From Rhodobacterales bacterium (GTDB lineage: Bacteria > Pseudomonadota > Alphaproteobacteria > Rhodobacterales > Rhodobacteraceae), in NCBI GenBank assembly GCA_015654855.1, contig JAATGA010000188.1, positions 1 through 36,926 of the forward strand: a stretch of 36,926 nucleotides of DNA, read 5' to 3'. Position 1 is the stretch's first letter. Every line of letters starts with the position of its first letter. Below the pieces are notes generated by a model, which was not told the origin of the DNA, ran no database searches, and was given only the letters and a program-made list of their open reading frames with translations. The translations under genes were made by a program, and so were the position numbers. Positions 24,398 to 32,813 of this stretch are shown here, in pieces.

Positions 24398-24557
24398 GTG
24401 TCATCCAAAGAGCCATTTTCAGGTCTGCGGAAGTTGTCTCAGCCAAGATTCTCTTGTGGCCCAAGCCACACCTCCAAGAATAGACAAATCGACGCAAGTG
24501 CACTTAACAAGTTGCAATGCGGCAATTCAATGTCTTTTAAAAGTTAATTTACGGCAT

Positions 24558-24575
24558 CCGTTCCCTGGGGAACGG
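24558..24575 (-). terminator. Probable terminator after the acyltransferase/SGNH gene
   Basis: Arms CCGTTCCC and GGGAACGG pair perfectly with a very small loop, 3 bp past the stop of the minus-strand acyltransferase gene. Downstream on that strand the DNA is AT-rich (GTAAATTAACTTTTAAAAG) but has no long U-run. Confidence 0.6.
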
Positions 24576-24578
24576 CGG

Positions 24579-26435
24579 TTATTCGCTCGTCTCGATCAGC
24601 CGACGCAACACCGGCGCCAGCAGCTTTGCCCCGGCCTCGGTAACATGCCCACCGTCGATTGTAACAACTTTTCCATCATCGGTGAACAGCCGACAAGCTG
24701 TATGGTTACCCTCGCAGAAGGGATCAAGCAGCTCTGTCAGATAAGGAGCGGGGACGGTACGGCGCATATGCGCGTTGACGTCGACGAAATAGGGCTCTGA
24801 CGACTGTCGGTATGCGGTGCGGCGGTCGAACGGGATCGACAGTGCTTTTTCCAGATTCGTCAGGCCAAAATTTTTGATGCCGAACACCCGGACCTTCACA
24901 CCATAGGTTTTTTCCAGATTCGTGATGGTATCGGGTAACAGGTCCACAACCCAATCGAGCCACAGCGCATCCAGCCAGACCTCGTCAGCCTGTTCCAGAA
25001 TCGGCTGCATTTTTGGATTGTCGAGCCGTCCCATGATCTTGCAGCGTTCTTCGTTCAGTGCCGAGATATGCGCGCTCAGGTCCTGCGTTACAAAGACATT
25101 ACCGCAGCCCGCATTGATACGTTTGGTCGAAAATTGATAGCGCTGATCCAGCCCTGCCTCCAGCGTGATATTGTAGAGGTCTCGGGCATGGCTGTCGCCG
25201 ACGATTACGACTTTGCGCCGATCTGAAGTGTCGAAAGGCCGGAACTCGGCCGCGTCAAAGCGGGTCTCGCTATAGGCAGGAAGGTTCTCGTACTGGTGCA
25301 TTATGGCGACATCGCGCGGGTCGTAGCGCGCCTCGAAGCCACGGTTGAACACGATCACCGCACCAATGATTATGAAGGCCAGGCTGCCAATGGCGGCGGC
25401 GGTGAAGATCCGCTCGCGATCAATTGTGCGATTGCGCCGCACCGGGGTTTCAACAAATCGATAGCTCAGCCAGCTCAGCAAAAAGACAACCGGCAGACTC
25501 AGCAGCGGCGCACGGGAACCTTCGTAGCCGATGTGGCGCAGATAGGTGAAAATCGGTTGGTGCCAGAGATAAAGCGAATAGCTGATTAGCCCGATCAGGA
25601 CGAAGGGGCGCGTCGACAACAATCGATGCACCGGGTTGCCCTCGGGGCGGGACAAGATGATCAGCGCCGCCCCCGCGACAGGAATCACCGCTGCAATACC
25701 CGGAAAAACCGTCTTGTTGGTATAGATGAAGATCGCATAAAGGATCAGCCCCAGCCCAACCGCAGACAGAGCTGCGCCCATGGGCCCCGTGAACCCCGGC
25801 CTGCGCGCCAAGAACATGGCACAAAATGCCCCCGTCAACAGTTCCCATATCCGCGAGAAGGGCAGGTAGAATCCGGTGTCGAAATGCAACCGCGTCAGAT
25901 ACCAGCTCGCCGCCAAAGAAACCACGAACAGCACCGCCAGGACCGTCCGCAACAGCCCCTTCCCTCGCGCAAAGAGGAAGGCCAGCAACGGCGGGAAGAA
26001 GATGTAGAATTGTTCTTCGACCGCAAGGCTCCACGTATGGACCAGCGGTTTCAACTCTGCTGCGGCGCCGAAATACCCCCGTTCGCTCCAGAACAGTATG
26101 TTCGAAACAAAGGTCGGCACCGCGATCAGGCTCTTGCCGTAATCAACGAACGCATTCGGCAGCAGCAGGAACCAGGCAAAGGGGATCGTCGCGGCCATCA
26201 CCACGAACAGTGCCGGCAGCACCCGCCGGATCCGTCGCTCGTAGAAGCGCAGGATGGAGAAATCGCCCTTGTCCAGCTCGCGCAGCAAGATCGTGGTGAT
26301 CAGGTAGCCCGATATCACGAAGAAGATGTCAACCCCGACATAGCCTCCCCCGAAAACCGATAGCCCGGCATGAAAGAGGATGACGGGAAGGATGGCGATG
26401 GTGCGCAGGCCATCAATCTCGGCACGATATTTCAA
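24579..26435 (-). CDS. OafA/YrhL-type acyltransferase with C-terminal SGNH domain
   Basis: This large inner-membrane O-acyltransferase pairs an acyltransferase-3 domain (about 1-360) with a periplasmic SGNH domain (about 405-618). Visible are YRAEIDGLRTIAILPVILFHAG with the family Arg and His, DIFFVISGYLITTI, RFYERRIRRVLPALF, HTWSLAVEEQFYIFFPPLL, and YSLYLWHQPIF. The SGNH part has VVIVGDSHARDLY (Ser about 415) and near the end DGGHVTEAGAKLL (Asp594, His597), so the triad looks complete. The start is probably the TTG at 26435 (618 residues): relatives begin MKYRAEIDGLR and AAGG lies 6 nt upstream. The ORF track uses another TTG at 26468. It stands alone, likely acetylating the exported EPS in the periplasm. 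Confidence 0.9.
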   Translation of the reverse strand: MKYRAEIDGLRTIAILPVILFHAGLSVFGGGYVGVDIFFVISGYLITTILLRELDKGDFSILRFYERRIRRVLPALFVVMAATIPFAWFLLLPNAFVDYGKSLIAVPTFVSNILFWSERGYFGAAAELKPLVHTWSLAVEEQFYIFFPPLLAFLFARGKGLLRTVLAVLFVVSLAASWYLTRLHFDTGFYLPFSRIWELLTGAFCAMFLARRPGFTGPMGAALSAVGLGLILYAIFIYTNKTVFPGIAAVIPVAGAALIILSRPEGNPVHRLLSTRPFVLIGLISYSLYLWHQPIFTYLRHIGYEGSRAPLLSLPVVFLLSWLSYRFVETPVRRNRTIDRERIFTAAAIGSLAFIIIGAVIVFNRGFEARYDPRDVAIMHQYENLPAYSETRFDAAEFRPFDTSDRRKVVIVGDSHARDLYNITLEAGLDQRYQFSTKRINAGCGNVFVTQDLSAHISALNEERCKIMGRLDNPKMQPILEQADEVWLDALWLDWVVDLLPDTITNLEKTYGVKVRVFGIKNFGLTNLEKALSIPFDRRTAYRQSSEPYFVDVNAHMRRTVPAPYLTELLDPFCEGNHTACRLFTDDGKVVTIDGGHVTEAGAKLLAPVLRRLIETSE

Positions 26436-26765
26436 AGGTGGCCTTCTTTCCAGGGTTCCCCTGCCCAAGCGATCACCGGTCCGGATACTGTGGCCTGTAC
26501 GCGGTATCGCGGACGCCGATTCGCGGCCGTCGGGTTATCGGTGGAACTTTTGCCGGACACTGGGTGGGTCTCTGCCGTGGGGTCGGGGGATCGAAACGGG
26601 AAATGGTGTGCGCCATTCAGCCGGAGACTGCCCCAAATGCGCGGTAACCACAATGCCCACCGCAACGCAGCAACATCGATCATTCGCAGCTGGTTACGTT
26701 CGAGGCACGGGGCGAAACTAGGAGCAAAAGAAGGATCGTAACACAGAAAAAACTAGAAACGAAAC
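26436..26765. other. Intergenic stretch without a recognisable gene
   Basis: The overlapping ORFs in this 330-bp stretch are all short, rich in Arg/Pro and unlike known proteins. It must hold the promoter of the minus-strand acyltransferase, but no clear box was identified. Its right end runs into the terminator of the VPLPA-CTERM gene. Confidence 0.45.
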
Positions 26766-26789
26766 TGCCGCCCCCCTGAGGAGGCGGCA
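26766..26789 (-). terminator. Terminator of the VPLPA-CTERM protein gene
   Basis: On the minus strand TGCCGCC and GGCGGCA pair around a 10-nt loop, followed by GTTTCGTTTCTAGTTTTTT, a broken U-rich tail. It lies 22 bp after the stop. Confidence 0.75.
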
Positions 26790-26811
26790 ACCAAGATCCG
26801 GAAGTGGCGGA

Positions 26812-27300
26812 TCAGGATTTTTTACGACGTTTCGCAATGCCGAGGCCCGCGAGCGCGGAACCGAGCAGCAGGCCAGCAGCCGGAAGCGGGACGGTATCCA
26901 GAACCTGGGTTGCGGTGAAGGTCGCGGTCGCCAGAACCGTGCCCGTGGAGCCAGCGGCATAGGTGTAGGTGACGGTGAAATCATCCGAGGTGGTGAAGCC
27001 CGTAGCCAGCAGGGTCGCCGTATTGCCTTGGCCTTTGGTCCAGACGGTATAGGTTTCGCCCGTGGAGCTCACGGTGACGGAAACGCTGGTGATGTCAGCC
27101 CAAGCACCATTGGCGGTGAAGGAAATATCACCGATGGTCCAGGTAGTGCCGTCGGCGACATCATAGTCGACAGAGACGCTATTGCCCGACGTCAACACCT
27201 CGATATCGTAGTTAAATCCCGACGAAACGGTCGCAGCCGAGGCGGCGAACGGAGCAGCCAGCGCAAACGTGGCGCCGAGGAGAAAGTGTTTCATGTTCAT
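26812..27300 (-). CDS. Secreted protein with VPLPA-CTERM sorting signal
   Basis: This 162-residue protein has a Sec signal peptide (MNMKHFLLGATFALAAPFAASAA, cut after ASA) and a Thr/Ser/Val-rich beta-type mature domain. The C-terminal tail reads VPLPAAGLLLGSALAGLGIAKRRKKS: a VPLPA motif, one hydrophobic helix and a basic end. That tripartite tail is the VPLPA-CTERM form of the PEP-CTERM sorting signal, recognised in other bacteria by an XrtD-type exosortase. I chose the ATG at 27300 with AAAGG upstream; the ORF start at 27390 adds 30 residues. No Cys is seen in the mature part. A similar gene lies 330 bp upstream. It is probably a surface or matrix protein made together with the EPS. Confidence 0.85.
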   Translation of the reverse strand: MNMKHFLLGATFALAAPFAASAATVSSGFNYDIEVLTSGNSVSVDYDVADGTTWTIGDISFTANGAWADITSVSVTVSSTGETYTVWTKGQGNTATLLATGFTTSDDFTVTYTYAAGSTGTVLATATFTATQVLDTVPLPAAGLLLGSALAGLGIAKRRKKS

Positions 27301-27578
27301 GTTGTACCTTTTGCAAAAGGAGGAGGGGATCATCATTACTTGATCCGAGATCAACTTATAGTTGATTTTTCGTAAAAAAACTACCGTCATGCAAAAAGTC
27401 TCGCGATTGCAGCATGTTCATGGGATGCGTATGTAAATTTGTTTAAAAACATATGGATAAGAAAAGATGCAACCAAGAATAGGGGTTTTTCTCCTTGCAA
27501 AGCAGGACCACCGGCATGGTTCATTACACGAATCTGGAACTGGACCCACATCCCAAGGAGGCCCATCCGAACGTTAAA
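27301..27578 (-). promoter_or_regulatory. AT-rich leader and promoter region of the VPLPA-CTERM gene
   Basis: This 278-bp region is visibly AT-rich (for example ATGTAAATTTGTTTAAAAACATATGG) compared with the surrounding genes and should contain the promoter and a long 5' leader. AAAAGGTACAAC directly precedes the ATG. No coding sequence was recognised. Confidence 0.5.
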
Positions 27579-27599
27579 CGCCGCCCTGAAGGGGCGGCG
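27579..27599 (-). terminator. Terminator of the second VPxPA-CTERM gene
   Basis: CGCCGCCC and GGGCGGCG form a perfect 8-bp stem with a 5-nt loop, about 30 bp after the stop on the minus strand, followed by TTTAACGTT. Termination is probable though the U-run is weak. Confidence 0.7.
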
Positions 27600-27630
27600 C
27601 CCATGACGTTATCCTGACTGAACCCTAGAA

Positions 27631-28146
27631 TCAGGCCTTCTTGTTGCGCCGCGCTGCAATGCCGAGGCCTGCCACAGCTGAAACCAGCAAGATGCCAGCA
27701 GCCGGAACCGGGACCACGGGGGTTGCGGTGAAGGCATAGGTCGCCTGCAGCGGGAAGGTTCCGGTCCCCGCATAGCTCAGTGTGATGATGAAGCTCGAGT
27801 TCCCCGTGGCCGTAAAGCCATCACTCTGCAACTCGGTATAGCCGATAGTCACCTGACCGCCTGAAAGTGAAATAATTTCCCAGACCGTCGTGGTGTCACC
27901 ATCAACACCGGCCGTAACCAGATTGATGTTGCCAACCACCGCCGCAGCGGTCGTACTTGCACCGATCAGCGTATAACCGATTTCGCTGATGTCGAATGCG
28001 GAGCTGGTTGTCCAGGTTTCACTGTATTGCTGACCCGGGATGAGAGTGATAGCCGCACCGTTCGAGCCGGTGGTGACCGTAGCAGCCTGCGTCGCAACAG
28101 GAAGAGCAGCAGCGAGGAAAGCTGCAGACAGAAATTTCATACTCAT
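27631..28146 (-). CDS. Secreted protein with VPxPA-CTERM sorting signal
   Basis: This 171-residue protein has a signal peptide (MSMKFLSAAFLAAALPVATQAA) and a Thr/Gly/Ser-rich mature part. The tail VPVPAAGILLVSAVAGLGIAARRNKKA has the same architecture as the neighbour (VPxPAAG, hydrophobic helix, basic end), with Val for Leu in the motif. The start is the ATG at 28146, because GAGGG stands 8 nt upstream; the longer ORF start at 28266 runs into AT-rich leader. The two proteins share domain layout (ATxTFTAT before the tail; GxxFTATGN-like repeats), so they are probably paralogues. Both have their own terminators and leaders, implying separate control. The function of the mature domain is unknown. 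Confidence 0.83.
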   Translation of the reverse strand: MSMKFLSAAFLAAALPVATQAATVTTGSNGAAITLIPGQQYSETWTTSSAFDISEIGYTLIGASTTAAAVVGNINLVTAGVDGDTTTVWEIISLSGGQVTIGYTELQSDGFTATGNSSFIITLSYAGTGTFPLQATYAFTATPVVPVPAAGILLVSAVAGLGIAARRNKKA

Positions 28147-28433
28147 TGACACTACCCTCAATGTCCGAAAATACGGACAAACTAAATAACAAGAGCAAGA
28201 TCGCTCTTTGGACACTTTACTATGAGGCTTGCCACAACGCGATAGAATATTTTGCAGTTTCAGCACGCTGAAGCGCGCGTGATTTTGTTACCATTCGCAT
28301 ATAATATATATTTATCAAATACTTACATAAATAATATCGCATGCGTGAATGCAACAACCTCAAAAATATTAAAAGATGATTAACGCCTACACCCACTGCA
28401 CATCCACGTGATTTCAGTGGGGCACCCCACCCT
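28147..28433 (-). promoter_or_regulatory. AT-rich upstream region of the second VPxPA-CTERM gene
   Basis: This 287-bp non-coding stretch is strongly AT-rich around 28290-28380 (ATAATATATATTTATCAAATAC). A short hairpin (AAGAGC, 6-nt loop, GCTCTT) occurs at about 28191-28208 in the likely 5' leader. It probably also holds the 3' end of the manC transcript. No gene was seen. Confidence 0.45.
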
Positions 28434-29888
28434 TCAGCCCTTGGCGCCCTGCCCCCGAGAATAGACATCCTCGTATCGAATGATGTCATCTTCGCCGAGA
28501 TAGGTACCGGTCTGCACCTCGATCAGCACCATCGGCACCTTGCCGGGGTTCTCCATTCGGTGCACCGCGCCAAGCGGGATATAGACCGACTGGTTTTCGG
28601 TCAGCAACGTCACCTGATCATCGACTGTCACCCGGGCCGTACCCTCGACCACGATCCAGTGTTCGGACCGGTGGAAGTGGCTTTGCAGGCTCAGTGCCGC
28701 ACCGGGATGGACATGGATGCGTTTCACTTGAAAGCGGTCGCCGATGACAAGGCTCTCGTACCAACCCCAGGGGCGGTGATCCATCGGGAATTGCGTCGCC
28801 TGCACCGCCTGCTTGGCCTTCAACGCATCGACCGCCTTCTTCACGTCCTGGGCGCGCGACATATCGGCCACCAGCACAGCATCATTCATCGCCACAGCGA
28901 TGATATTCTTCAGCCCGATTCCGACAACTTCGAGGTTGCTGCTGTCCGATCGCAGCAGCGTATCGGCGCAATCAATCGCCGTCGCCGCGCCCGATAGTGA
29001 AACGCCATTGTCGTCGCGCGACCCCTCGCGCCAGACCGCATCCCAGCCGCCCAGATCCGACCAGCCCGCCGCGAACGGCACCACCGACAGATTCGGCGCT
29101 TTTTCCATCACCGCATAGTCGATCGAGATATCCTCGGCCTGCGCCCAAGGACCCGGCGCCAGCCGCAGGAATCCCAGATCGGCCGCCGCCTCGGCCACTG
29201 CAGCCCTGACCGGTGGGCACAGGCCCGGCGCGCAGGCCTCGAAGGCGGCGACGACATCCTTTGCGCGGAACAGGAAGATACCGGCGTTCCACAGATAGGT
29301 ACCCGCCGCCAGCATCTCGGCGGCGCGGGCGGCATTGGGTTTTTCGACAAAACGCGACAGCTTGACCGCCGTGCCCGACCCATCCGGCTGCGCCGCCAGT
29401 TCCAGATAACCATAGCCGGTTTCGGGCCGGTCTGGCAGGATGCCAAAGGTGACCAGATCCCCGGCTGCGACCGCCGTCAGCCCCTGGCGAACCGACTCGT
29501 GGAATATCGCCGCATCCGGGATGACATGATCCGAGGGCGCGACCAGCATGATCGCCTCGGGATCGTCCTGCAGCAGATGCAGCGCGGCAGCGAGCACCGC
29601 TGGTGCGGTGTTGCGCCCTTCCGGTTCGATGATGATCGCGCCGGGATCAAGAGCGACCTCGGACAGCTGTTCGGTCACAATGAAGCGGAAGTCCGAATTG
29701 GTCAGCACGACCGGAGGCCGGAAGGACAGATCGCCCGTCTCGCCGGACATGCGCAGCGCAGAGGCCTGAAAAAGCGTCTGCTGGCTGACCAAGCGGACGA
29801 ACTGCTTGGGATAGGATTTGCGCGACAGCGGCCAGAGGCGGGTTCCGGACCCGCCAGCGAGAATAACGGGCGTGATGAGAGAGGTCAT
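28434..29888 (-). CDS. manC: Mannose-1-phosphate guanylyltransferase / mannose-6-phosphate isomerase
   Basis: This bifunctional enzyme makes GDP-mannose. The protein is 484 residues, the usual length of the ManC/XanB/AlgA class. The N-terminal nucleotidyltransferase shows PVILAGGSGTRLWPLSRKSYPKQF (8-31), VAPSDHVIPD and the sugar-binding RFVEKPNAARA. The C-terminal type II isomerase cupin shows RPWGWYESLVIGDRFQVKRI, HPGAALSLQSHFHRSEHW with the metal-binding His residues, and QSVYIPLGAVHRMENPG. It lies 75 bp after the adenylation/carrier/acyltransferase fusion gene on the same strand, so the two are likely co-transcribed. No GDP-mannose dehydratase (fucose) or phosphomannomutase is in the window; mannose itself is the simplest predicted residue. 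Confidence 0.94.
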   Translation of the reverse strand: MTSLITPVILAGGSGTRLWPLSRKSYPKQFVRLVSQQTLFQASALRMSGETGDLSFRPPVVLTNSDFRFIVTEQLSEVALDPGAIIIEPEGRNTAPAVLAAALHLLQDDPEAIMLVAPSDHVIPDAAIFHESVRQGLTAVAAGDLVTFGILPDRPETGYGYLELAAQPDGSGTAVKLSRFVEKPNAARAAEMLAAGTYLWNAGIFLFRAKDVVAAFEACAPGLCPPVRAAVAEAAADLGFLRLAPGPWAQAEDISIDYAVMEKAPNLSVVPFAAGWSDLGGWDAVWREGSRDDNGVSLSGAATAIDCADTLLRSDSSNLEVVGIGLKNIIAVAMNDAVLVADMSRAQDVKKAVDALKAKQAVQATQFPMDHRPWGWYESLVIGDRFQVKRIHVHPGAALSLQSHFHRSEHWIVVEGTARVTVDDQVTLLTENQSVYIPLGAVHRMENPGKVPMVLIEVQTGTYLGEDDIIRYEDVYSRGQGAKG

Positions 29889-29963
29889 GCGACTGCTTCT
29901 GTAATGTGTTCACGTTAAAGACAACAGCAACCTGCGCCGATGTCCAGTCTTGAGGCCAGAGCT

Positions 29964-32576
29964 TCAGCGGAAATACATCTTGTTGAGCCGCCACATCCCA
30001 TAGCCGATAGCCGAAAAGAACAGCACTAGCGGCAGCAGCAGCGCCGCCTTGCCTGGCAATCCGGCCACAATCAGCAGGTCCTTCACCGGAATGACCAATT
30101 CGTGCAGCGCATAGACTGGCAACGCCAACCCGCCGAGCAAGATCAGCACTCGCACAACCATTCGCAGGACTGCGGATAGATCTTGCCAGCGTTCCAGCAT
30201 CCAGACGGCCCCCGCCAGCAGCAGCGCCGTGAACCCCGCATAAATCATCGCACCCAGCAGGCTCCACCAGAACGTGGTCTCGCGGTCGAGCAGCACACCT
30301 GGCCCCCAATTTTCTATCACGATGACCACGCCGCAGGCGAGCAGTACCCCCCCCGCCAGAGCCGACTGCCGGACAAAGACCCGGATATCGGGGGCATGCA
30401 TCATCCAACTGCCCAAGGCTATCCCGGCCAGCACCAGCACTGACATCCCGAAGTAGCTGTATTTCGCCACCGCCATTAGCCGCAACCATTCCAGTGGGTT
30501 GTTCCAGTGCTCATGGCCCAGCACCATCCCCGCCAGCAGCCACAGCGACCACATCAGCGGGATCCCGATCGCGGCCACCTGCAACACCCTGCCATGCAGC
30601 AAGCGCAGCCAGAGCGGCATCGAAAGCAGGGCCAAGAAATAGAAACTGAGGACATTGTAGAAGGCCTCGCCCCAACTACGTCCGGACAATCCGACCCCGG
30701 TCGCAACCCGCAAAGTCTGCGAGATAGTTGCCAGTAGCAGCAGCGCGAAGAAGATAACCAGTAGCGAGAACCTCTGTCGACGACGTACAGAATGGCGGTT
30801 TCCCGGATAGCCGTCGAGCATGAAACAAGCGATCCCCATGCCAAAGACAATCGCAAATCCCGGCGTGCCCATACGCGACACGAAGGCCAGCGGGTCGTAA
30901 TGCAACTGCGGCGCAAGACGCGCCCAGACCCCCGGCATCCAGTGCGACAGCAGCACCGCGATCACCATGAAGCCACGGGCGACATTGACGCCCCAGCTTT
31001 TGACCGTGCGCGGCGGCAACGTCTCTGTCGTGGCGGGGGTATCTTGTTCAGTATCCAGCAGCGCGGCGATATCTGCGAGGCTACGCCCTTCGAGCGTTGC
31101 CCGCACTACGGGGCGCGAGAAATGCGATTCCATTGCCAGACCGATCTGAATCGCACCGAGGGAATCACCGCCGACGTCGTAGAACCCACTTTCCGGATAG
31201 AGCACCGCCGGTCCGAGCACGCTGCGCCAGACCTCAGCGATACGTTCTTGCGCGGGGGTCAGATCACCTGCCTCGCCTCCCGCCCCTTCGATTCTCGTCG
31301 GCGAAAGCGCCTCGGCCTGCCAGATCCCGCGCAGTTCCTTACGCTGGATCTTGCCGGAACCGGTGCGCGGCAGCTCCTCCAGAGCCAGCATCCGCACCTG
31401 TCCAGCGGCTTGAACCCCCTTGGCCGCCAGAGCCTGCACCAGCGCCGCCTGCAACAGCCCTGCATGTGGCGCCGCCAGCCTGTCATGCGCCAGCAGTAGC
31501 GTTTCTCCGCGCAAAGGATCCTCGACCGAACTCAGCGCGAAATGCCCTGGTTCCAGCGTCACCAGCGCCGCCATATCGACCTCCAGCGCTTCGGCCGATA
31601 GCTTGACCCCCGACAGGTTGATCTGGTCGTCAAGTCGGCCGCGGTAATACAGCCAGCCGTCGTGCAATTCGCCCCGGTCACGGGTGTGCAGCCAGCCATC
31701 TTCACCTGCGAGCGGCACCAGATCCCCAGTTCCCGACAACATTCCCATCGCCAGATGCGGGCCGCGAATACAAATCTCGCCCTCGGTCCCGATGCGCAGC
31801 TGGGTCTGGCCAATCGCACCACCGACACTTTCAAGCACGGCCTCTTCGGCCGCATCGATCACCAGAAACGTCGATCGCGAGGCCTCGGTCAGGCCGTAGT
31901 GCTGCACGATCCGGGCTTGGGGAAACATCCGCCGCAGGCCGATTTTTTCCTCGGCCGACATGTATTGGCTGCCGATCTCGATCCAACGCACCTTCGCCCC
32001 CAGATCCCCCAAGAAATCCGGCCGTGCCAGAAGGATCCGCCACAGGCTTGGTACTGCAGAAATGGCGTTAATCTCATCTGCCACGAGCAGATCGCGGATC
32101 TCGGCCGGATCGAAGCGTTCGGGAAGGTATAGGGACCCGCCCACCCGTGCCACCACGCGCGCCCGGCCAAGACCGAAGGAGTAGGTGACCGGCACGCCGA
32201 TATACTCGCGGACATCACCAGTCAGGCCCATCACCTCGATCAGCCGGTCTTCGACATCGGCCAGCGCCGCGCGACTGATCACGATGGCCTTCGGTTTACC
32301 CTCGGTACCCGAGGAAAACACGACCTGTGCTGCATCCCCATCCTGTCCTTCGGCCGGGGATGAACAATCTGGTGGGGCCAAATCTGGCCGCATCCAACCG
32401 TGCCGAGTTCCCACGTCGACCCGACGCTCGACCTGAAGCGAAGGATAATCTGCCGGGTCCGTTCCCGGACGGCAAATCGCAAAGGCCGTGCCCTCGCTGT
32501 AAAGACGAAACACTTCCTCAAGGAAATCGAGTGAGTTCCGCGCCTCCAGCACAGTGATCTTCAGCGAGTAAGCCAT
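29964..32576 (-). CDS. Three-domain fusion: AMP-forming ligase, acyl carrier domain, membrane acyltransferase
   Basis: This 870-residue fusion reads in one clean frame. Residues 1-420 are an ANL adenylation domain: phosphate loop VVFSSGTEGKPKAIVIS (85-101), QHYGLTEASR (225-234), DGWLYYRGRLDDQINLSG (306-323) and the catalytic Lys409 in LPRTGSGKIQRKEL. Its N-lobe is about 100 residues shorter than usual before the phosphate loop. Residues 437-510 are a carrier domain with the phosphopantetheine Ser472 in YDVGGDSLGAIQI. Residues 525-870 form about ten membrane helices beginning GVNVARGFMVIAVLLSHW, with the acyltransferase-3 Arg and His. The plain reading is that an acid is activated, loaded on the carrier, and handed to the membrane acyltransferase that modifies a glycan. 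The substrate (amino, fatty or hydroxy acid) cannot be told. It is divergent from the MBOAT gene and precedes manC. Confidence 0.88.
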   Translation of the reverse strand: MAYSLKITVLEARNSLDFLEEVFRLYSEGTAFAICRPGTDPADYPSLQVERRVDVGTRHGWMRPDLAPPDCSSPAEGQDGDAAQVVFSSGTEGKPKAIVISRAALADVEDRLIEVMGLTGDVREYIGVPVTYSFGLGRARVVARVGGSLYLPERFDPAEIRDLLVADEINAISAVPSLWRILLARPDFLGDLGAKVRWIEIGSQYMSAEEKIGLRRMFPQARIVQHYGLTEASRSTFLVIDAAEEAVLESVGGAIGQTQLRIGTEGEICIRGPHLAMGMLSGTGDLVPLAGEDGWLHTRDRGELHDGWLYYRGRLDDQINLSGVKLSAEALEVDMAALVTLEPGHFALSSVEDPLRGETLLLAHDRLAAPHAGLLQAALVQALAAKGVQAAGQVRMLALEELPRTGSGKIQRKELRGIWQAEALSPTRIEGAGGEAGDLTPAQERIAEVWRSVLGPAVLYPESGFYDVGGDSLGAIQIGLAMESHFSRPVVRATLEGRSLADIAALLDTEQDTPATTETLPPRTVKSWGVNVARGFMVIAVLLSHWMPGVWARLAPQLHYDPLAFVSRMGTPGFAIVFGMGIACFMLDGYPGNRHSVRRRQRFSLLVIFFALLLLATISQTLRVATGVGLSGRSWGEAFYNVLSFYFLALLSMPLWLRLLHGRVLQVAAIGIPLMWSLWLLAGMVLGHEHWNNPLEWLRLMAVAKYSYFGMSVLVLAGIALGSWMMHAPDIRVFVRQSALAGGVLLACGVVIVIENWGPGVLLDRETTFWWSLLGAMIYAGFTALLLAGAVWMLERWQDLSAVLRMVVRVLILLGGLALPVYALHELVIPVKDLLIVAGLPGKAALLLPLVLFFSAIGYGMWRLNKMYFR

Positions 32577-32813
32577 TCAGAAACCCGGATCGAAGGAAAG
32601 TCCTGACGATGCTTAAGGCCTACGGCAGGTCGGGCCAAGCGCTTTCCGCTGCGCCGCGGCAGAACAATTCCGGATAGCCCCGCTCAGAGGATATCGTCGT
32701 GATCGCCGTACGGCATTTTTTCGCTGCCGCGCGGCATTGATGGACTGTCCGGGAGGGGAGGAAGTTGCTACAGATCGCAGGGCACACCGTGACATGCACC
32801 GCGACGGGGAACC
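32577..32813. promoter_or_regulatory. Divergent promoter region between the fusion gene and the MBOAT gene
   Basis: This 237-bp gap lies between two gene starts pointing away from each other, so it should hold both promoters and may let one regulator control the proposed acylation system. GGGGAACC precedes the MBOAT ATG. The fusion gene lacks a clear ribosome-binding site. No gene was seen. Confidence 0.5.

Noticed and set aside
26371-26741. Plus-strand ORFs around 26370-26741 as small genes
   Set aside because: No ribosome site, no motif and overlap with the acyltransferase start. Composition looks like non-coding GC-rich DNA.
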